A stretch of DNA of 64,000 nt from Methylobacterium sp. WSM2598 (GTDB lineage: Bacteria > Pseudomonadota > Alphaproteobacteria > Rhizobiales > Beijerinckiaceae), in assembly GCF_000379105.1 (NCBI RefSeq), contig NZ_KB900609.1:3114274-3178273 (forward strand). The letters run 5' to 3'. Position numbers and translations under genes: made by a program. Shown here piece after piece: positions 18,399 through 25,430 of this stretch (positions are counted from its first letter, which is position 1; each line of letters starts with the position of its first letter). The notes below the pieces were generated by a model. That model was not told the DNA's origin and searched no databases. It saw only the letters and a list, made by a program, of their open reading frames with translations.

Positions 18399-18418
18399 GG
18401 ATGCGCGGGTCTCCGGTC

Positions 18419-18907
18419 CTAGAAGGGGATGTCGTCATCGATGAGGTCGGCGGGCCGCTGCGGCGCCGGCCGGGCTGTGCCGTTGCGGGCGTCGGCGTAG
18501 GAGGGCTCGCGGGTGCGCGGGCTGCCGTAGGCGCCCTCGTCCGGCGCGGTGCGCTCGGCACGATCCAGCAGGAGCAGGGTGCCGCCGTACTGGCCGATGA
18601 CGATCTCGGTGCTGTAGCGGTCCGAGCCGTCCTGGGCCTGCCACTTGCGGGTCTTGAGCTGGCCCTCGACGTAGGCCTTGGCGCCCTTCTTCAGGTACTG
18701 CTCGGCGACCCGGGCGAGGGGCTCGTTGAAGATCACCACCGTGTGCCACTCGGTGGCCTCGCGGCGGTCCCCGGTCGCCTTGTCCTTCCAGGACTCTGAG
18801 GTGGCGAGGCGCAGGGTGACCACCTTGTCGCCGCGCTGGGTGGTGCGGGTCTCGGGATCCTTGCCGAGGTGGCCGACGAGGGTGGCGCGGTTGAGGGAGC
18901 CGCTCAT
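18419..18907 (-). CDS. ssb: Single-stranded DNA-binding protein
   Basis: 162 residues. OB-fold from residue 1 to about 110: SLNRATLVGHLGKDPETR, LRLATSESWKDK, EWHTVVIFNEPLARVAEQYL, KKGAKAYVEGQLKTRKWQ, YSTEIVI. A flexible linker follows and the acidic tip is LIDDDIPF, the peptide used to recruit replication partners. It serves phage DNA replication. Start overlaps the upstream gene stop (ATGA), showing coupling. Confidence 0.97.
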   Translation of the reverse strand: MSGSLNRATLVGHLGKDPETRTTQRGDKVVTLRLATSESWKDKATGDRREATEWHTVVIFNEPLARVAEQYLKKGAKAYVEGQLKTRKWQAQDGSDRYSTEIVIGQYGGTLLLLDRAERTAPDEGAYGSPRTREPSYADARNGTARPAPQRPADLIDDDIPF

Positions 18908-19212
18908 GCCGCGATCTCCGTGGCGCGCACGCCGAGGGCCGCGAGCGCCGTCTCGATCGAACCGACCACGCGTCGGTCCACCTCGCTCGCCGGGCCGGCG
19001 CGCAGCTGGTCCGAGACGAGATCCAGGAGGCGGCAGGCGAACAGGAGCAGCTCGACCGGACTGCAACCGACATCCCCCATCCGGGTGAGGCCGCCGGTCT
19101 CCGGCGTGCCGGGCTGGATCGTGGCGACCACGAAGCCGGCGTCGGGGTCGGCCTCCAGCCAGTCGGCGAAGGCGACCAGGGTGCGGTGTTCGTCGTGTGG
19201 GCAGCGGGGCAT
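18904..19212 (-). CDS. Hypothetical phage protein
   Basis: 102 residues. N-terminal PHDEHRTLVAFADWLEADP is followed by a helical hydrophobic stretch (PVELLLFACRLLDLVSDQL). Could be a small adaptor of SSB or helicase because it is coupled by a 4-base overlap to ssb, but that is only position-based. No family recognised. Confidence 0.6.
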   Translation of the reverse strand: MPRCPHDEHRTLVAFADWLEADPDAGFVVATIQPGTPETGGLTRMGDVGCSPVELLLFACRLLDLVSDQLRAGPASEVDRRVVGSIETALAALGVRATEIAA

Positions 19213-19228
19213 GGCAGGGGACTCGGGC

Positions 19229-19867
19229 TTACGCGGCGCGGCCGGCGATCAGCGCCGGCAGATGGCTTTGGAAGAGGCGGTAGAGGCAGGCCGCGACGTC
19301 GGCCGGGGCGATGAAGCTCCAGGCCTTGCGGCCCTCGGGGATGCCGAGCTGGTCGATCAGCCAGGGGCGGCGCAGGGCGGCCGGTCCCCGGCGCAGGAAG
19401 TCCCGGCGCTCGGTGGCGAGCGCCATCAGATCCGCGCGCCGGATGACCTCGCGCTGGGCGGCGGTCGGCAGGGGGAGCCCCGCCGCGCGATGGATCGCGG
19501 CGTCGTGGCGGCCCGCGAAGGCGAGGCGCACGGCACGCAGCTGCTCCGCGAAGGTGCCTCCGTATATCTCGGCGGCGATCGCGCACTCGGCCACCAGCGT
19601 CGGAGAGGTGCGCTCGCCGATCCGGGTCTCGTGAGTGTCGTGGAGCAGCCACCAGGGCTTCACCGCGTGCTCGCCCAGGTCGCCCAGGATCTCGAAGCCG
19701 ATCAGGAGATGCAGGCCGACCGACACGGGCGTGTCTGGGTGGCCGCCGTAGCGGTTGAGGTGGGCGAGCGCCCAGGCCTCGTCGCGGAAGTCGACCTGGG
19801 TCTCGCTGGGGCTGACGAGGTCGATGGGCAGGCCGGAGCGGGAGGGGATCCAGGGCTGGGCGGCCAT
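19229..19867 (-). CDS. HD-domain phosphohydrolase
   Basis: 212 residues. The metal-binding residues of the HD superfamily are in place: His53 in SVGLHLLIG, His76-Asp77 in WWLLHDTHETRIGE, and Asp146 in RADLMALATERRDF. Preceding RYGGHPDTPVSVGLH matches the phage-type members (RFxGHxRxxxSVxxH), which are probably nucleotide phosphohydrolases (YfbR-like). A role in shaping the nucleotide pool during phage replication is inferred. Its start overlaps the upstream stop by one base. Confidence 0.85.
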   Translation of the reverse strand: MAAQPWIPSRSGLPIDLVSPSETQVDFRDEAWALAHLNRYGGHPDTPVSVGLHLLIGFEILGDLGEHAVKPWWLLHDTHETRIGERTSPTLVAECAIAAEIYGGTFAEQLRAVRLAFAGRHDAAIHRAAGLPLPTAAQREVIRRADLMALATERRDFLRRGPAALRRPWLIDQLGIPEGRKAWSFIAPADVAACLYRLFQSHLPALIAGRAA

Positions 19868-20202
19868 CACGCCACCTGAAGCCCGTCGCGGGCCAGGATG
19901 CGCTGTGCCCAGCGGTTGATGGCCGCATAGGCGCGGGGCGCCTGGGCGACGTTGGTGAGGTCGGCCGTGAAGGGATCGACGAGCGGGTCGATGAGGTGTG
20001 CGCCGCGGCAGCGCCCGACCAGGATCAGGAGCGCCTGGGCGGTGTCGCGCGGGTCGGGATGGCGGATGGCGCCGAGGCAGAAGGTCGGCACCTCCTCGAG
20101 CCACGTGTCGACCGAGCCGCCGGGGAGGTGCATCCCGGCAAGATGGGCCTGCAGGTCCTGCAGGACCGTGGTGCGGGCGTGGGCGTCTTGGGGGCAGAAC
20201 AT
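19867..20202 (-). CDS. Hypothetical phage protein
   Basis: 111 residues with three cysteines (MFCPQDAH, TFCLGAIRHP, VGRCRGAHL), which do not form an obvious zinc motif. Translationally coupled to the HD hydrolase (TGATG). No family recognised. Confidence 0.6.
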   Translation of the reverse strand: MFCPQDAHARTTVLQDLQAHLAGMHLPGGSVDTWLEEVPTFCLGAIRHPDPRDTAQALLILVGRCRGAHLIDPLVDPFTADLTNVAQAPRAYAAINRWAQRILARDGLQVA

Positions 20203-20232
20203 GGCGGGGCGACCTCGGGCGGGCGGGGGCGA

Positions 20233-20622
20233 TCAGACGTGCGGGCGAGGGAAGGGGAGGCCGGTGGCGCGGTCGACGACACCGCCGCCGATGGTGCGCT
20301 TGCGGTTGTCGGATCGGCCGCCAGGCATCGGGCGGCGAGGCACCTCGAAGCCGAAGGCCTTGCGCTTAATGCGCTTGGCGTCGGCGATCTTTGTCAGGTC
20401 GCCCTCGGGCCCGAAGGTCTTGACGTCGGCGCAGCGGCCGTGGACCATGGCGAGGTTGGCGAAGGCGTTCGTGCCGCCGAGGCCGAGCGCCCGCAGATGC
20501 TCATGCCGGGGCCGGTCGCCCGGGTAGATCTCCCGACCGCAGAGCGGGCAGACGTGGTCCTGGGACTCCAGGAGGGCAAGCTTCTGCGAAGGCGTCAGGG
20601 GAGAGCGCGGGGTGGTGCGCAT
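20233..20622 (-). CDS. HNH endonuclease
   Basis: 129 residues. HNH signature: CPLCGREI, then RHEHLRALGLGG, NAFANLAMVHGRCAD, with Cys pairs and the His-Asn-His arrangement. Small nuclease, possibly acting in recombination or packaging. It is encoded in the early left operon rather than by the terminase genes. The ATG at 20,622 overlaps the stop of an upstream minus-strand open frame (TGATG). Confidence 0.88.
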   Translation of the reverse strand: MRTTPRSPLTPSQKLALLESQDHVCPLCGREIYPGDRPRHEHLRALGLGGTNAFANLAMVHGRCADVKTFGPEGDLTKIADAKRIKRKAFGFEVPRRPMPGGRSDNRKRTIGGGVVDRATGLPFPRPHV

Positions 20623-21053
20623 CAACGCCCCTCCCTATGTCTCAGGTCATGGCTGACCAGCAGCGCTGCGAGACCGAGTGCGACCACGGCCCCGAGGAGC
20701 GCGCCCTGCGGGCGGAGGTTGCCTATTGCCTGTTGGAGCGCGCCTATCAGACCTTGGCGCTCGCCTTCGAGCGGGCAGCCCCGGGCCGGTTCGAGTGCCT
20801 CAACCGCGCGCTGATGCGCGACGTCGTCGCCGATCTTCGCGATCTCCAATACAAACTCCCCGATGGGGTCGCGGCGGACACCGTCCTGGTGGAGATCGCG
20901 ATGGAGCTGCGCGAGACGCTCCGTGCCACCGAGGCGATCGTGCTCTCGGACGAACGCCGGCAGTGACCAGGGCAGGTCCGCGAAGCTGTCCGAGCGGCCG
21001 AGCGCGTAGGCGCTGAGGACCTGCTGGCGGGTGAAGCGCGGGGTGGTGCGCAT
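20622..21053 (-). CDS. Possible small protein antisense to copy 1
   Basis: 143-residue open frame starting MRTTPRFTRQQVLSAYALGR. It is joined to its neighbours by TGATG overlaps at both ends, like the rest of this operon. The first 40 or so codons have strong GC3 and look coding; the remainder lies opposite the plus-strand gene and has shadow-like composition. It may be a real gene, a truncated remnant, or an artefact. Confidence 0.35.
   Translation of the reverse strand: MRTTPRFTRQQVLSAYALGRSDSFADLPWSLPAFVREHDRLGGTERLAQLHRDLHQDGVRRDPIGEFVLEIAKIGDDVAHQRAVEALEPARGCPLEGERQGLIGALQQAIGNLRPQGALLGAVVALGLAALLVSHDLRHREGR
20649..20966 (+). CDS. Duplicated small protein, copy 1 (function unknown)
   Basis: 105 residues, no family recognised. 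The protein reads MADQQ..., AEVAYCLLERAYQTLALAFE, LNRALMRDVVADLRDLQYKL, PDGV, ELRETLRATEA. Copy 2 at 21,080 keeps AEVAY, LLE, LALA, LMRxVVADL, LPDGV and LRETL with conservative changes elsewhere. Third-position GC in this frame is close to 90%, better than on the opposite strand (about 76%). The gene runs against the surrounding operon and overlaps a minus-strand open frame. Confidence 0.55.
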   Translation: MADQQRCETECDHGPEERALRAEVAYCLLERAYQTLALAFERAAPGRFECLNRALMRDVVADLRDLQYKLPDGVAADTVLVEIAMELRETLRATEAIVLSDERRQ

Positions 21054-21454
21054 CAGGCGCCTCCCCTACGCTTCAGACCATGGCGAATCAGCAGTTCCCC
21101 GAAGGTGACGAGGAGCCCTCCGCCGAGGACCGCGCCATGCAGGCGGAGGTGGCCTACGGCTTGTTGGAGCAGACCCTCCTGCGGCTGGCGCTCGCCTATG
21201 AGACGGCGGTGCCGGGCGGGTTCGCGCTGGTCAACCGGGAGCTGATGCGGGGCGTCGTGGCGGACCTCACGGAGTTGCAGCAGCCTCTCCCCGATGGGGT
21301 CACGCCCGGGGTCGCATTCACGCAGGTCGCGACGATGTTGAGGGAGACGCTGCTCGATGCCGAGGCGCAGGTCTGCACGCCGAAGACGGGCGGGCACTGA
21401 GCGAGCCCTCCAGGCGCGGAGCGCCGTGACCATCTCAGGGGCTGTGGCCTCCAT
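21053..21454 (-). CDS. Possible small protein antisense to copy 2
   Basis: 133-residue open frame starting MEATAPEMVTALRAWRARSV, coupled by TGATG to the winged-helix gene upstream and to the next frame downstream. Most of it is opposite the better-supported plus-strand copy 2, with His/Arg/Gln-rich composition typical of shadows. Only the overlap pattern argues for it. Confidence 0.3.
   Translation of the reverse strand: MEATAPEMVTALRAWRARSVPARLRRADLRLGIEQRLPQHRRDLRECDPGRDPIGERLLQLREVRHDAPHQLPVDQREPARHRRLIGERQPQEGLLQQAVGHLRLHGAVLGGGLLVTFGELLIRHGLKRRGGA
21080..21400 (+). CDS. Duplicated small protein, copy 2 (function unknown)
   Basis: 106 residues, paralogue of the gene at 20,649 (about 48% identical by eye over 105 positions). 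Both begin MA(D/N)QQ, are acidic at the N-terminus, and end after the LRETL helix. No cysteines in the core and no membrane segment. Predicted to be a helical cytoplasmic protein. Upstream CCCTACGCTTCAGACC has no strong ribosome site. Confidence 0.55.
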   Translation: MANQQFPEGDEEPSAEDRAMQAEVAYGLLEQTLLRLALAYETAVPGGFALVNRELMRGVVADLTELQQPLPDGVTPGVAFTQVATMLRETLLDAEAQVCTPKTGGH

Positions 21455-22017
21455 CACGCCACCTCCCGCGCATCCGCCGGCAGAGCGCGCAGTTCCGCCG
21501 CATCGGTGAGATCGCCCGGGGCCACCGCCTCGACGGGCAGGCCGTCGTCGAGAGCGATACCGGACCACAGCCAGGTCGGGCCGCGCGCGCCGTCGAGCCG
21601 GGTCAGGTCCTGGCCGAGCAGGGCCGCGACCCGGACGTTGAGGTGGCCAGGGGTGAGCGGCCGCTCCCCCGTGTCGGTGCACCAGTCGGCGTAGCGGCGG
21701 TAGAGGGCGCCTGTGGAGAGGAAGAAGCCGGGCGCCGGCCTGGTGTCGGTGGCGAGGAAGCCGGCGATCGGGTCCTTGAAGGTGTGGCGGAGCAGCGCGC
21801 CTTGCGGCGTCACCGAGCCCGGGGCCAGGAGGCCCGCGACCGCGTCCCGGAAGGCCGCGGAGCCGAGCGGCGCAGTCCTCTCGCGCCGGCACCAGCCCAC
21901 ATAGGCGCGGTAGACCACGGCCCCCGACAGGATCGGGCCGGGGCACTCCGCCAGCATCTTGCCGAGGAACGCCCGGACGACATCGGCGCCGGAGAGGGGA
22001 GGACGGCCGGCGCTCAT
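21454..22017 (-). CDS. Protein with two winged-helix repeats like the D5 helicase C-terminus
   Basis: 187 residues. Two copies of one module: residues about 11-64 (ILSGAVVYRAYVGWCRRERT) and about 83-134 (FLSTGALYRRYADWCTDTGE). The pattern (Y-x-x-Y-x-x-W, then a recognition helix) is that of the small domain at the C-terminus of D5/P4-type helicases, and the phage's own helicase has MYQAYVSWSLANAK at its end. Likely DNA-binding. The ATG at 22,017 has GGGAGG at 7 bases; a GTG at 22,110 is also in frame. First gene of the left operon. Confidence 0.65.
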   Translation of the reverse strand: MSAGRPPLSGADVVRAFLGKMLAECPGPILSGAVVYRAYVGWCRRERTAPLGSAAFRDAVAGLLAPGSVTPQGALLRHTFKDPIAGFLATDTRPAPGFFLSTGALYRRYADWCTDTGERPLTPGHLNVRVAALLGQDLTRLDGARGPTWLWSGIALDDGLPVEAVAPGDLTDAAELRALPADAREVA

Positions 22018-22145
22018 CGGGCCGCCTCCCGCCCGGGGCCCGATCACGACAGAATCGGACGGACCATTACCTCCGCCCGGAAGGGCGGGAACATCAGGGG
22101 GCGCGGACACGGGGCGGGCTCCATCGCTGGCGGGCGATGGGCAAG

Positions 22146-22196
22146 ATCCTGTGTCAGTTTTTTCTGATAGTCAATCAGAAAGCAGATTTTTCTGAT
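22146..22196 (-). promoter_or_regulatory. Left early promoter with operator sites (PL/OL-like)
   Basis: On the minus strand TTGACT (22,174-22,169) and CAGGAT (22,151-22,146) are 17 bases apart. Around and inside the promoter are three half-sites TTTCTGAT/ATCAGAAA (22,161-22,168; 22,174-22,181; 22,189-22,196). The stretch TTTCTGATTGACTATCAG is nearly repeated, in the outward orientation, at the right operator (24,676 on). It should drive the leftward operon and be shut by the CI-like repressor. Confidence 0.7.
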
Positions 22197-22232
22197 GGCT
22201 GCGCTGCTGCGGCTTCAGACGCATCAGGAAGA

Positions 22233-22733
22233 TCACGCGTCCGGCTGCGCCTCGCAGGTGAGCGTCTCCGGCCATGTGTAGAAAGAGAAGCGAATGCCCC
22301 CATCCACCACCGATCGATCTGCGCGCATCTTGCCGCGCAGGCGAGTCGTGAACTGGCGGACCTGCGATGCGGACCAAGTCGGCCTCAGGGCCGCCACCAG
22401 CGCGTCGCAGGCAAGTCGAAAAGCCTTGGTCTCAGATGGGTCAGAGAGATCTGGTTTGCGCCACTGCGTCACGAGCATGAGAGCCCTGCTCGCCTCACCC
22501 ATGGCGCTCGCTGTAAAGCTGAACTTCGTTCCGAGTTCCCAAACACACACGTTCCTGAGATATTTCGGCTCTCCACATTCTGCCGCACCCCAGTCGAGAT
22601 GATCGCCGAGGCGTGTCGAGGCCGCTGTGACGGCTGGTCCGGCGTCTGCGAAAGCGATGGTAAGTTCAGCCGCATGCGCGGCGGCGATGCTGAAAATGAG
22701 GCAGGTAGCGCTCAGAAAAGGGCCACGGATCAT
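22233..22733 (-). CDS. Secreted hypothetical protein in immunity region
   Basis: 166 residues with a signal peptide (MIRGPFLSATCLIFSIAAAH, cleavage near AHA-AE). The mature protein has three cysteines (AAECGE, RNVCVWEL, RLACDAL) and ends TLTCEAQPDA, so two disulfides are possible. No family recognised. It lies between the left operator and the repressor, the usual place for genes expressed from the lysogen. GC is lower than in neighbours. Confidence 0.65.
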   Translation of the reverse strand: MIRGPFLSATCLIFSIAAAHAAELTIAFADAGPAVTAASTRLGDHLDWGAAECGEPKYLRNVCVWELGTKFSFTASAMGEASRALMLVTQWRKPDLSDPSETKAFRLACDALVAALRPTWSASQVRQFTTRLRGKMRADRSVVDGGIRFSFYTWPETLTCEAQPDA

Positions 22734-22741
22734 ACCTCGCC

Positions 22742-23273
22742 TCACTTTCCCTGTGGGCGCCGAATATCGACGCTGAAATACGGGTTGTCGCGATCCGTGC
22801 TGCACCAGACCCGGGCGCCGGGCACCTCAACGTTGTCGTAGTCGTTCGGCGTTGCGAGCGCGCGGCGATAGCAGCGGCGCGAGGCGGCCTCCAGAGCGGC
22901 GGCCGGCTGTCCCGTCACCATCTCGCCCGCCTTGGCGATAGCGCGAAAGAACACCTCGGGCGGAAGGCGGGAGCCCCACTGCGCGTCGACACCGAAATAA
23001 GGGTAGCAGGTCAGCATGATCGACCGATCCGACCAGATCTTGAAGTGCACACCCGCCCCCCGGCGTGCGGTCGACCGCCGTCGCCTCGGTCGCCCGCGCA
23101 ACTTGCTCCGTGAGAAAGGCGCACTCATCCGCAGCTCGCGCGGGCGTCGTGAACGCGACAGCGCTCGCGACTGCCGCGATTACGGTCAGCGGCCGCGGTC
23201 GTGCGTTGATGGTGCTTCCGCCCGCCTTGACATGGCCGCGGAATGAGAACGGAATGTGAACAGACGCGCGCAT
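22742..23273 (-). pseudogene. Secreted hypothetical protein with a frameshift
   Basis: Two frames together make one protein. The 5' frame gives a signal peptide (long N-region, then TVIAAVASAVAFTTPARA) and DECAFLTEQVARATEATA. The other frame continues with HFKIWSDRSIMLTCYPYFG, FFRAIAKAGEMVTGQPAAAL and ends DNPYFSVDIRRPQGK. They switch at a run of six G (about 23,057-23,063 on the minus strand), so one base gained or lost would explain the break. It is 8 bp upstream of the previous secreted gene and probably forms a pair with it. Could be a sequencing error. Confidence 0.65.
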
Positions 23274-23275
23274 GG

Positions 23276-23521
23276 ATGCTCGGCATGGTTGTGGGGGTGG
23301 ATTGTGTCGGAGGGCTTGTCGAGCACAGAAGAAAGCTTCGGGTCCGCTGCTTTGGCTGTGGTAACGAGACTTACCCGCATATAACTCTTGGCATGCGGCG
23401 CCTTGATCCCAAGTCTATTGACGCTATGGTGCGCCACATGATCAGAAATATTCCATTTGCTTGTCAAGCGTGCGGCTCTGGACAAGGCCGGGTCCTTGGA
23501 CATTTTGCAGACGGCGCCTAA
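23276..23521 (+). CDS. Small zinc-ribbon protein
   Basis: 81 residues. Two Cys pairs, VRCFGCGNETY and FACQACGSGQG, 35 residues apart make a zinc ribbon. LVEHRRKLRV precedes the first pair, a form seen in small alphaproteobacterial proteins of unknown role. Convergent with the repressor gene and divergent from the frameshifted secreted gene. The start is uncertain (23,276 or 23,285); the longer frame from 23,243 would overlap the divergent gene. Confidence 0.6.
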   Translation: MLGMVVGVDCVGGLVEHRRKLRVRCFGCGNETYPHITLGMRRLDPKSIDAMVRHMIRNIPFACQACGSGQGRVLGHFADGA

Positions 23522-23540
23522 TGATCTGGCGGGCTGCGTC

Positions 23541-24632
23541 TCAGACCCGGTGACGTATCTCGCGCACCCACGCGAGCAGGCGCACTTCTTGTCCGTCGTC
23601 CGGGTCGCGCTCATGCGGCACGACGATCGGCTTATGCCGCTCGTTCGTCGACCGCGGGTGGAACTCGTACCGGTCCTCGTACATCTCGAGCTGCTTTACC
23701 GACAGCTCGCGCAGGTGGCCGCCGTCGCGCGTGCGCTCGATCACTACCACCATCCCCGTGTAGAGCGCGACGCGGCCGCGGAGGCTTTCGAAATCAAGAC
23801 CCGAAACGCGGCTCCCATCGGGGATCGCCTGAGGGCGCAGCGCGTCCATCGAATCGCCCCGCACGTCAAAGACCAACATCCGGGCGTAGGGATATTCATC
23901 ATCCGCAAGGGCGGACACGCGCGGCGGCGCAACGTCGGAGAACTCATCCACCTCGCGGAATGTGCCAGCCTCCACGATACCTCCAAACACGGCGTCGACG
24001 ATCCGGCTGGTTGAGGGGACCACCTCATCCTCGGCGGGCGGATCCGTGAGAGCGGGCGCGAGGATCGCCGCCGGCACTCCCGGCCGCCCGGCTCCGATGC
24101 CGGTGATGAGCCATGTGGCTGTGGTCGAGAGCGGCTTCGCAAGGGTGTTGAGGAGGGCGATGTCGAGCCGCGGCTTGCCCGCCACCGCCTGCAACGAGAG
24201 CCGCAGGTGATCGAGGGGGTCGGACAGCTTCGCCCGTTCCGAAAGGTCGTCTTCAGAGAGGCCAACCTCGGCCATGCGCTCAAGCACACGGGTGAGGATT
24301 GGATGGCTCGAGTCGCCGCCGGCCGCTTCTGGTCTTGTCTTCGGAGGTTTATGATCAGTTATTGGAGGCGCCTTGGCGCCTAAGATCGGGCCAGAGTCGT
24401 TGGCCGCCACCCCGGCGTCGGGGTCTTGTGTCTTTCCGAGGATGAAGTCCTCGCTCGTCCGCAGAGCGCGAGCGAGCTTCGGCACGCTCTCGCCCCGGAT
24501 GCTCCTTTTCTTGCCGATGACTAAATCATTGATGAACGCAGGATTTTTAAATCCGCCGAGCCTGCCAGCATCGGCCTGAGACAGGCCGCGCAGCCTCAAG
24601 AGATAGTCCACCCGTTCCTTCAGCGTGTTCAT
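23541..24632 (-). CDS. CI-like repressor: two HTH-like segments plus S24 peptidase domain
   Basis: 363 residues, master repressor of the prophage. First HTH about 1-66 (LLRLRGLSQADAGRLGGFKN, ALRTSEDFILG). A second segment about 112-180 repeats the same layout (VLERMAEVGLSEDDLSERAK, PLSTTATWLITG). The C-terminal S24/LexA domain has the Ser in RGDSM (Ser261) and a Lys candidate in LSVKQLEMY, so self-cleavage after DNA damage is expected. ATG at 24,632 sits at the edge of an 18-bp palindrome; an ATG at 24,659 is also in frame. Confidence 0.88.
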   Translation of the reverse strand: MNTLKERVDYLLRLRGLSQADAGRLGGFKNPAFINDLVIGKKRSIRGESVPKLARALRTSEDFILGKTQDPDAGVAANDSGPILGAKAPPITDHKPPKTRPEAAGGDSSHPILTRVLERMAEVGLSEDDLSERAKLSDPLDHLRLSLQAVAGKPRLDIALLNTLAKPLSTTATWLITGIGAGRPGVPAAILAPALTDPPAEDEVVPSTSRIVDAVFGGIVEAGTFREVDEFSDVAPPRVSALADDEYPYARMLVFDVRGDSMDALRPQAIPDGSRVSGLDFESLRGRVALYTGMVVVIERTRDGGHLRELSVKQLEMYEDRYEFHPRSTNERHKPIVVPHERDPDDGQEVRLLAWVREIRHRV

Positions 24633-24649
24633 ATCGGAATTATCCGATA
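24632..24649. promoter_or_regulatory. Palindrome at the repressor start codon
   Basis: TATCGGA-ATTA-TCCGATA, a perfect 7-bp inverted repeat directly at the ATG of the repressor gene. Suitable as an autoregulatory operator. Its half-site TCGGAA/TTCCGA recurs in the array at 26,052-26,121. Confidence 0.55.
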
Positions 24650-24675
24650 GCTCGGGCATTCCACCTAGCCGGAAG

Positions 24676-24714
24676 TTTCTGATTGACCGTCAGCAAAATC
24701 TGATGTTTTCTGAT
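24676..24714 (+). promoter_or_regulatory. Right early promoter with operator sites (PR/OR-like)
   Basis: TTTCTGAT (24,676-24,683), AATCTGAT (24,697-24,704) and TTTCTGAT (24,707-24,714) flank TTGACC (24,683-24,688), a likely -35. A -10 at the right distance (TTTTCT, 24,706-24,711) is poor. The segment TTTCTGATTGACCGTCAG matches the left operator at 16 of 18 bases in the outward direction. Confidence 0.65.
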
Positions 24715-24718
24715 GGCC

Positions 24719-24991
24719 ATGGAACAGACGCTCCGCGACCACCTGTTTGCCCTCCGCGACGCGTACTGCGCCCACACGGGCACGTCCTCGACGACGGTGG
24801 CGCAGGCCGCATGCGGGGATTGGCGCTTCTTCGACAAGGTCGGCGACGCGCCTGCTGCATCGTTCCGGATCCGCACCTACGATCGCGCCTGCCAATGGTT
24901 CGCCGACCACTGGCCCGCCGACGTGCCGTGGCCCGCGGGCGTCGAGCGTCCTGAGCCCACCCCCACCCCTGCTGAAGCAGGAGCGGCGTGA
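24719..24991 (+). CDS. Cro-like early regulator
   Basis: 90 residues beginning MEQTLRDHLFALRDAY. The pattern (TGTSSTTVAQAACGDWRFFD then RIRTYDRACQWFADHWP) is that of small helix-turn-helix proteins often found divergent from repressors in alphaproteobacterial prophages. It lies right after the right operator, divergent from the repressor gene, as Cro does in lambda. An ATG six bases upstream is equally possible. The DNA target is inferred, not seen. Confidence 0.6.
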   Translation: MEQTLRDHLFALRDAYCAHTGTSSTTVAQAACGDWRFFDKVGDAPAASFRIRTYDRACQWFADHWPADVPWPAGVERPEPTPTPAEAGAA

Positions 24992-25191
24992 TGCTCTCCC
25001 CCGCCACCCTCTCCGCCCTCATCGCCCTCGCCAGCCTCCTCGGAGGAGGCGTCATGGGCGCCATCCTCGCGGTTGGTCTGATGGCCGGGGACCTGCGCCG
25101 CCTCGAGCGCGAGATTGCGGCCCTGCGCGCCACCTTCGAGGCGACGCGCCTGCCCCGGCCGCGGGTCACGCGCGAGCGGGAGGCGGCGTGA
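24991..25191 (+). CDS. Small single-pass membrane protein
   Basis: 66 residues. One long hydrophobic segment (TLSALIALASLLGGGVMGAI and on) is followed by a charged helix (LRRLEREIAALRATFEATRL) facing the cytoplasm. Its ATG overlaps the stop of the Cro-like gene (TGATG). It resembles holin-like or small phage membrane proteins in outline, but its early position argues against lysis. Function unknown. Confidence 0.6.
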   Translation: MLSPATLSALIALASLLGGGVMGAILAVGLMAGDLRRLEREIAALRATFEATRLPRPRVTREREAA

Positions 25192-25430
25192 TGCTCCGGC
25201 GGCGCTTCCTTCGGCCCCTCGGCCCTTCGCCTCGGTCGCTGCCCGCCCAGTCACCCGCCGGCCGGGGGGCGACCGCAGGGGCGGCCGGGTCCCCGCTCGG
25301 ACCCGGCCCGCTTCCCCTCCCTCTCGGTGCGGCCTGGCTCGGCGCCCGCGCACCCACGCGCGCCGAGCCGATCCACGGCACCCTCGTCGCTCAACTCATC
25401 AATGCTCCTTCGGCCGGAGGGGCGCGATGA
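25191..25430 (+). CDS. Possible small Arg/Pro-rich protein
   Basis: 79 residues, MLRRRFLRPLGPSPRS at the start, low complexity in the middle. It is coupled by TGATG to the membrane protein upstream, the main reason to list it. Its end overlaps the minus-strand gene by about 30 bases. No family recognised. Confidence 0.35.
   Translation: MLRRRFLRPLGPSPRSLPAQSPAGRGATAGAAGSPLGPGPLPLPLGAAWLGARAPTRAEPIHGTLVAQLINAPSAGGAR

Larger units (their letters stand above)
20605..21466. repeat. Diverged tandem duplication, period 431 bp
   Basis: The segment beginning GCGCGGGGTGGTGCGCATCA at 20,605 recurs at 21,036, offset 431 bp, and the start codons of the two plus-strand frames keep exactly that offset (20,649 and 21,080). 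The copies have diverged to roughly half identity at the protein level, so the duplication is old. The right border cannot be placed exactly by eye. Confidence 0.7.

Noticed and set aside
24991..25191. Holin
   Set aside because: One membrane helix and early position next to the Cro-like gene; no endolysin nearby.
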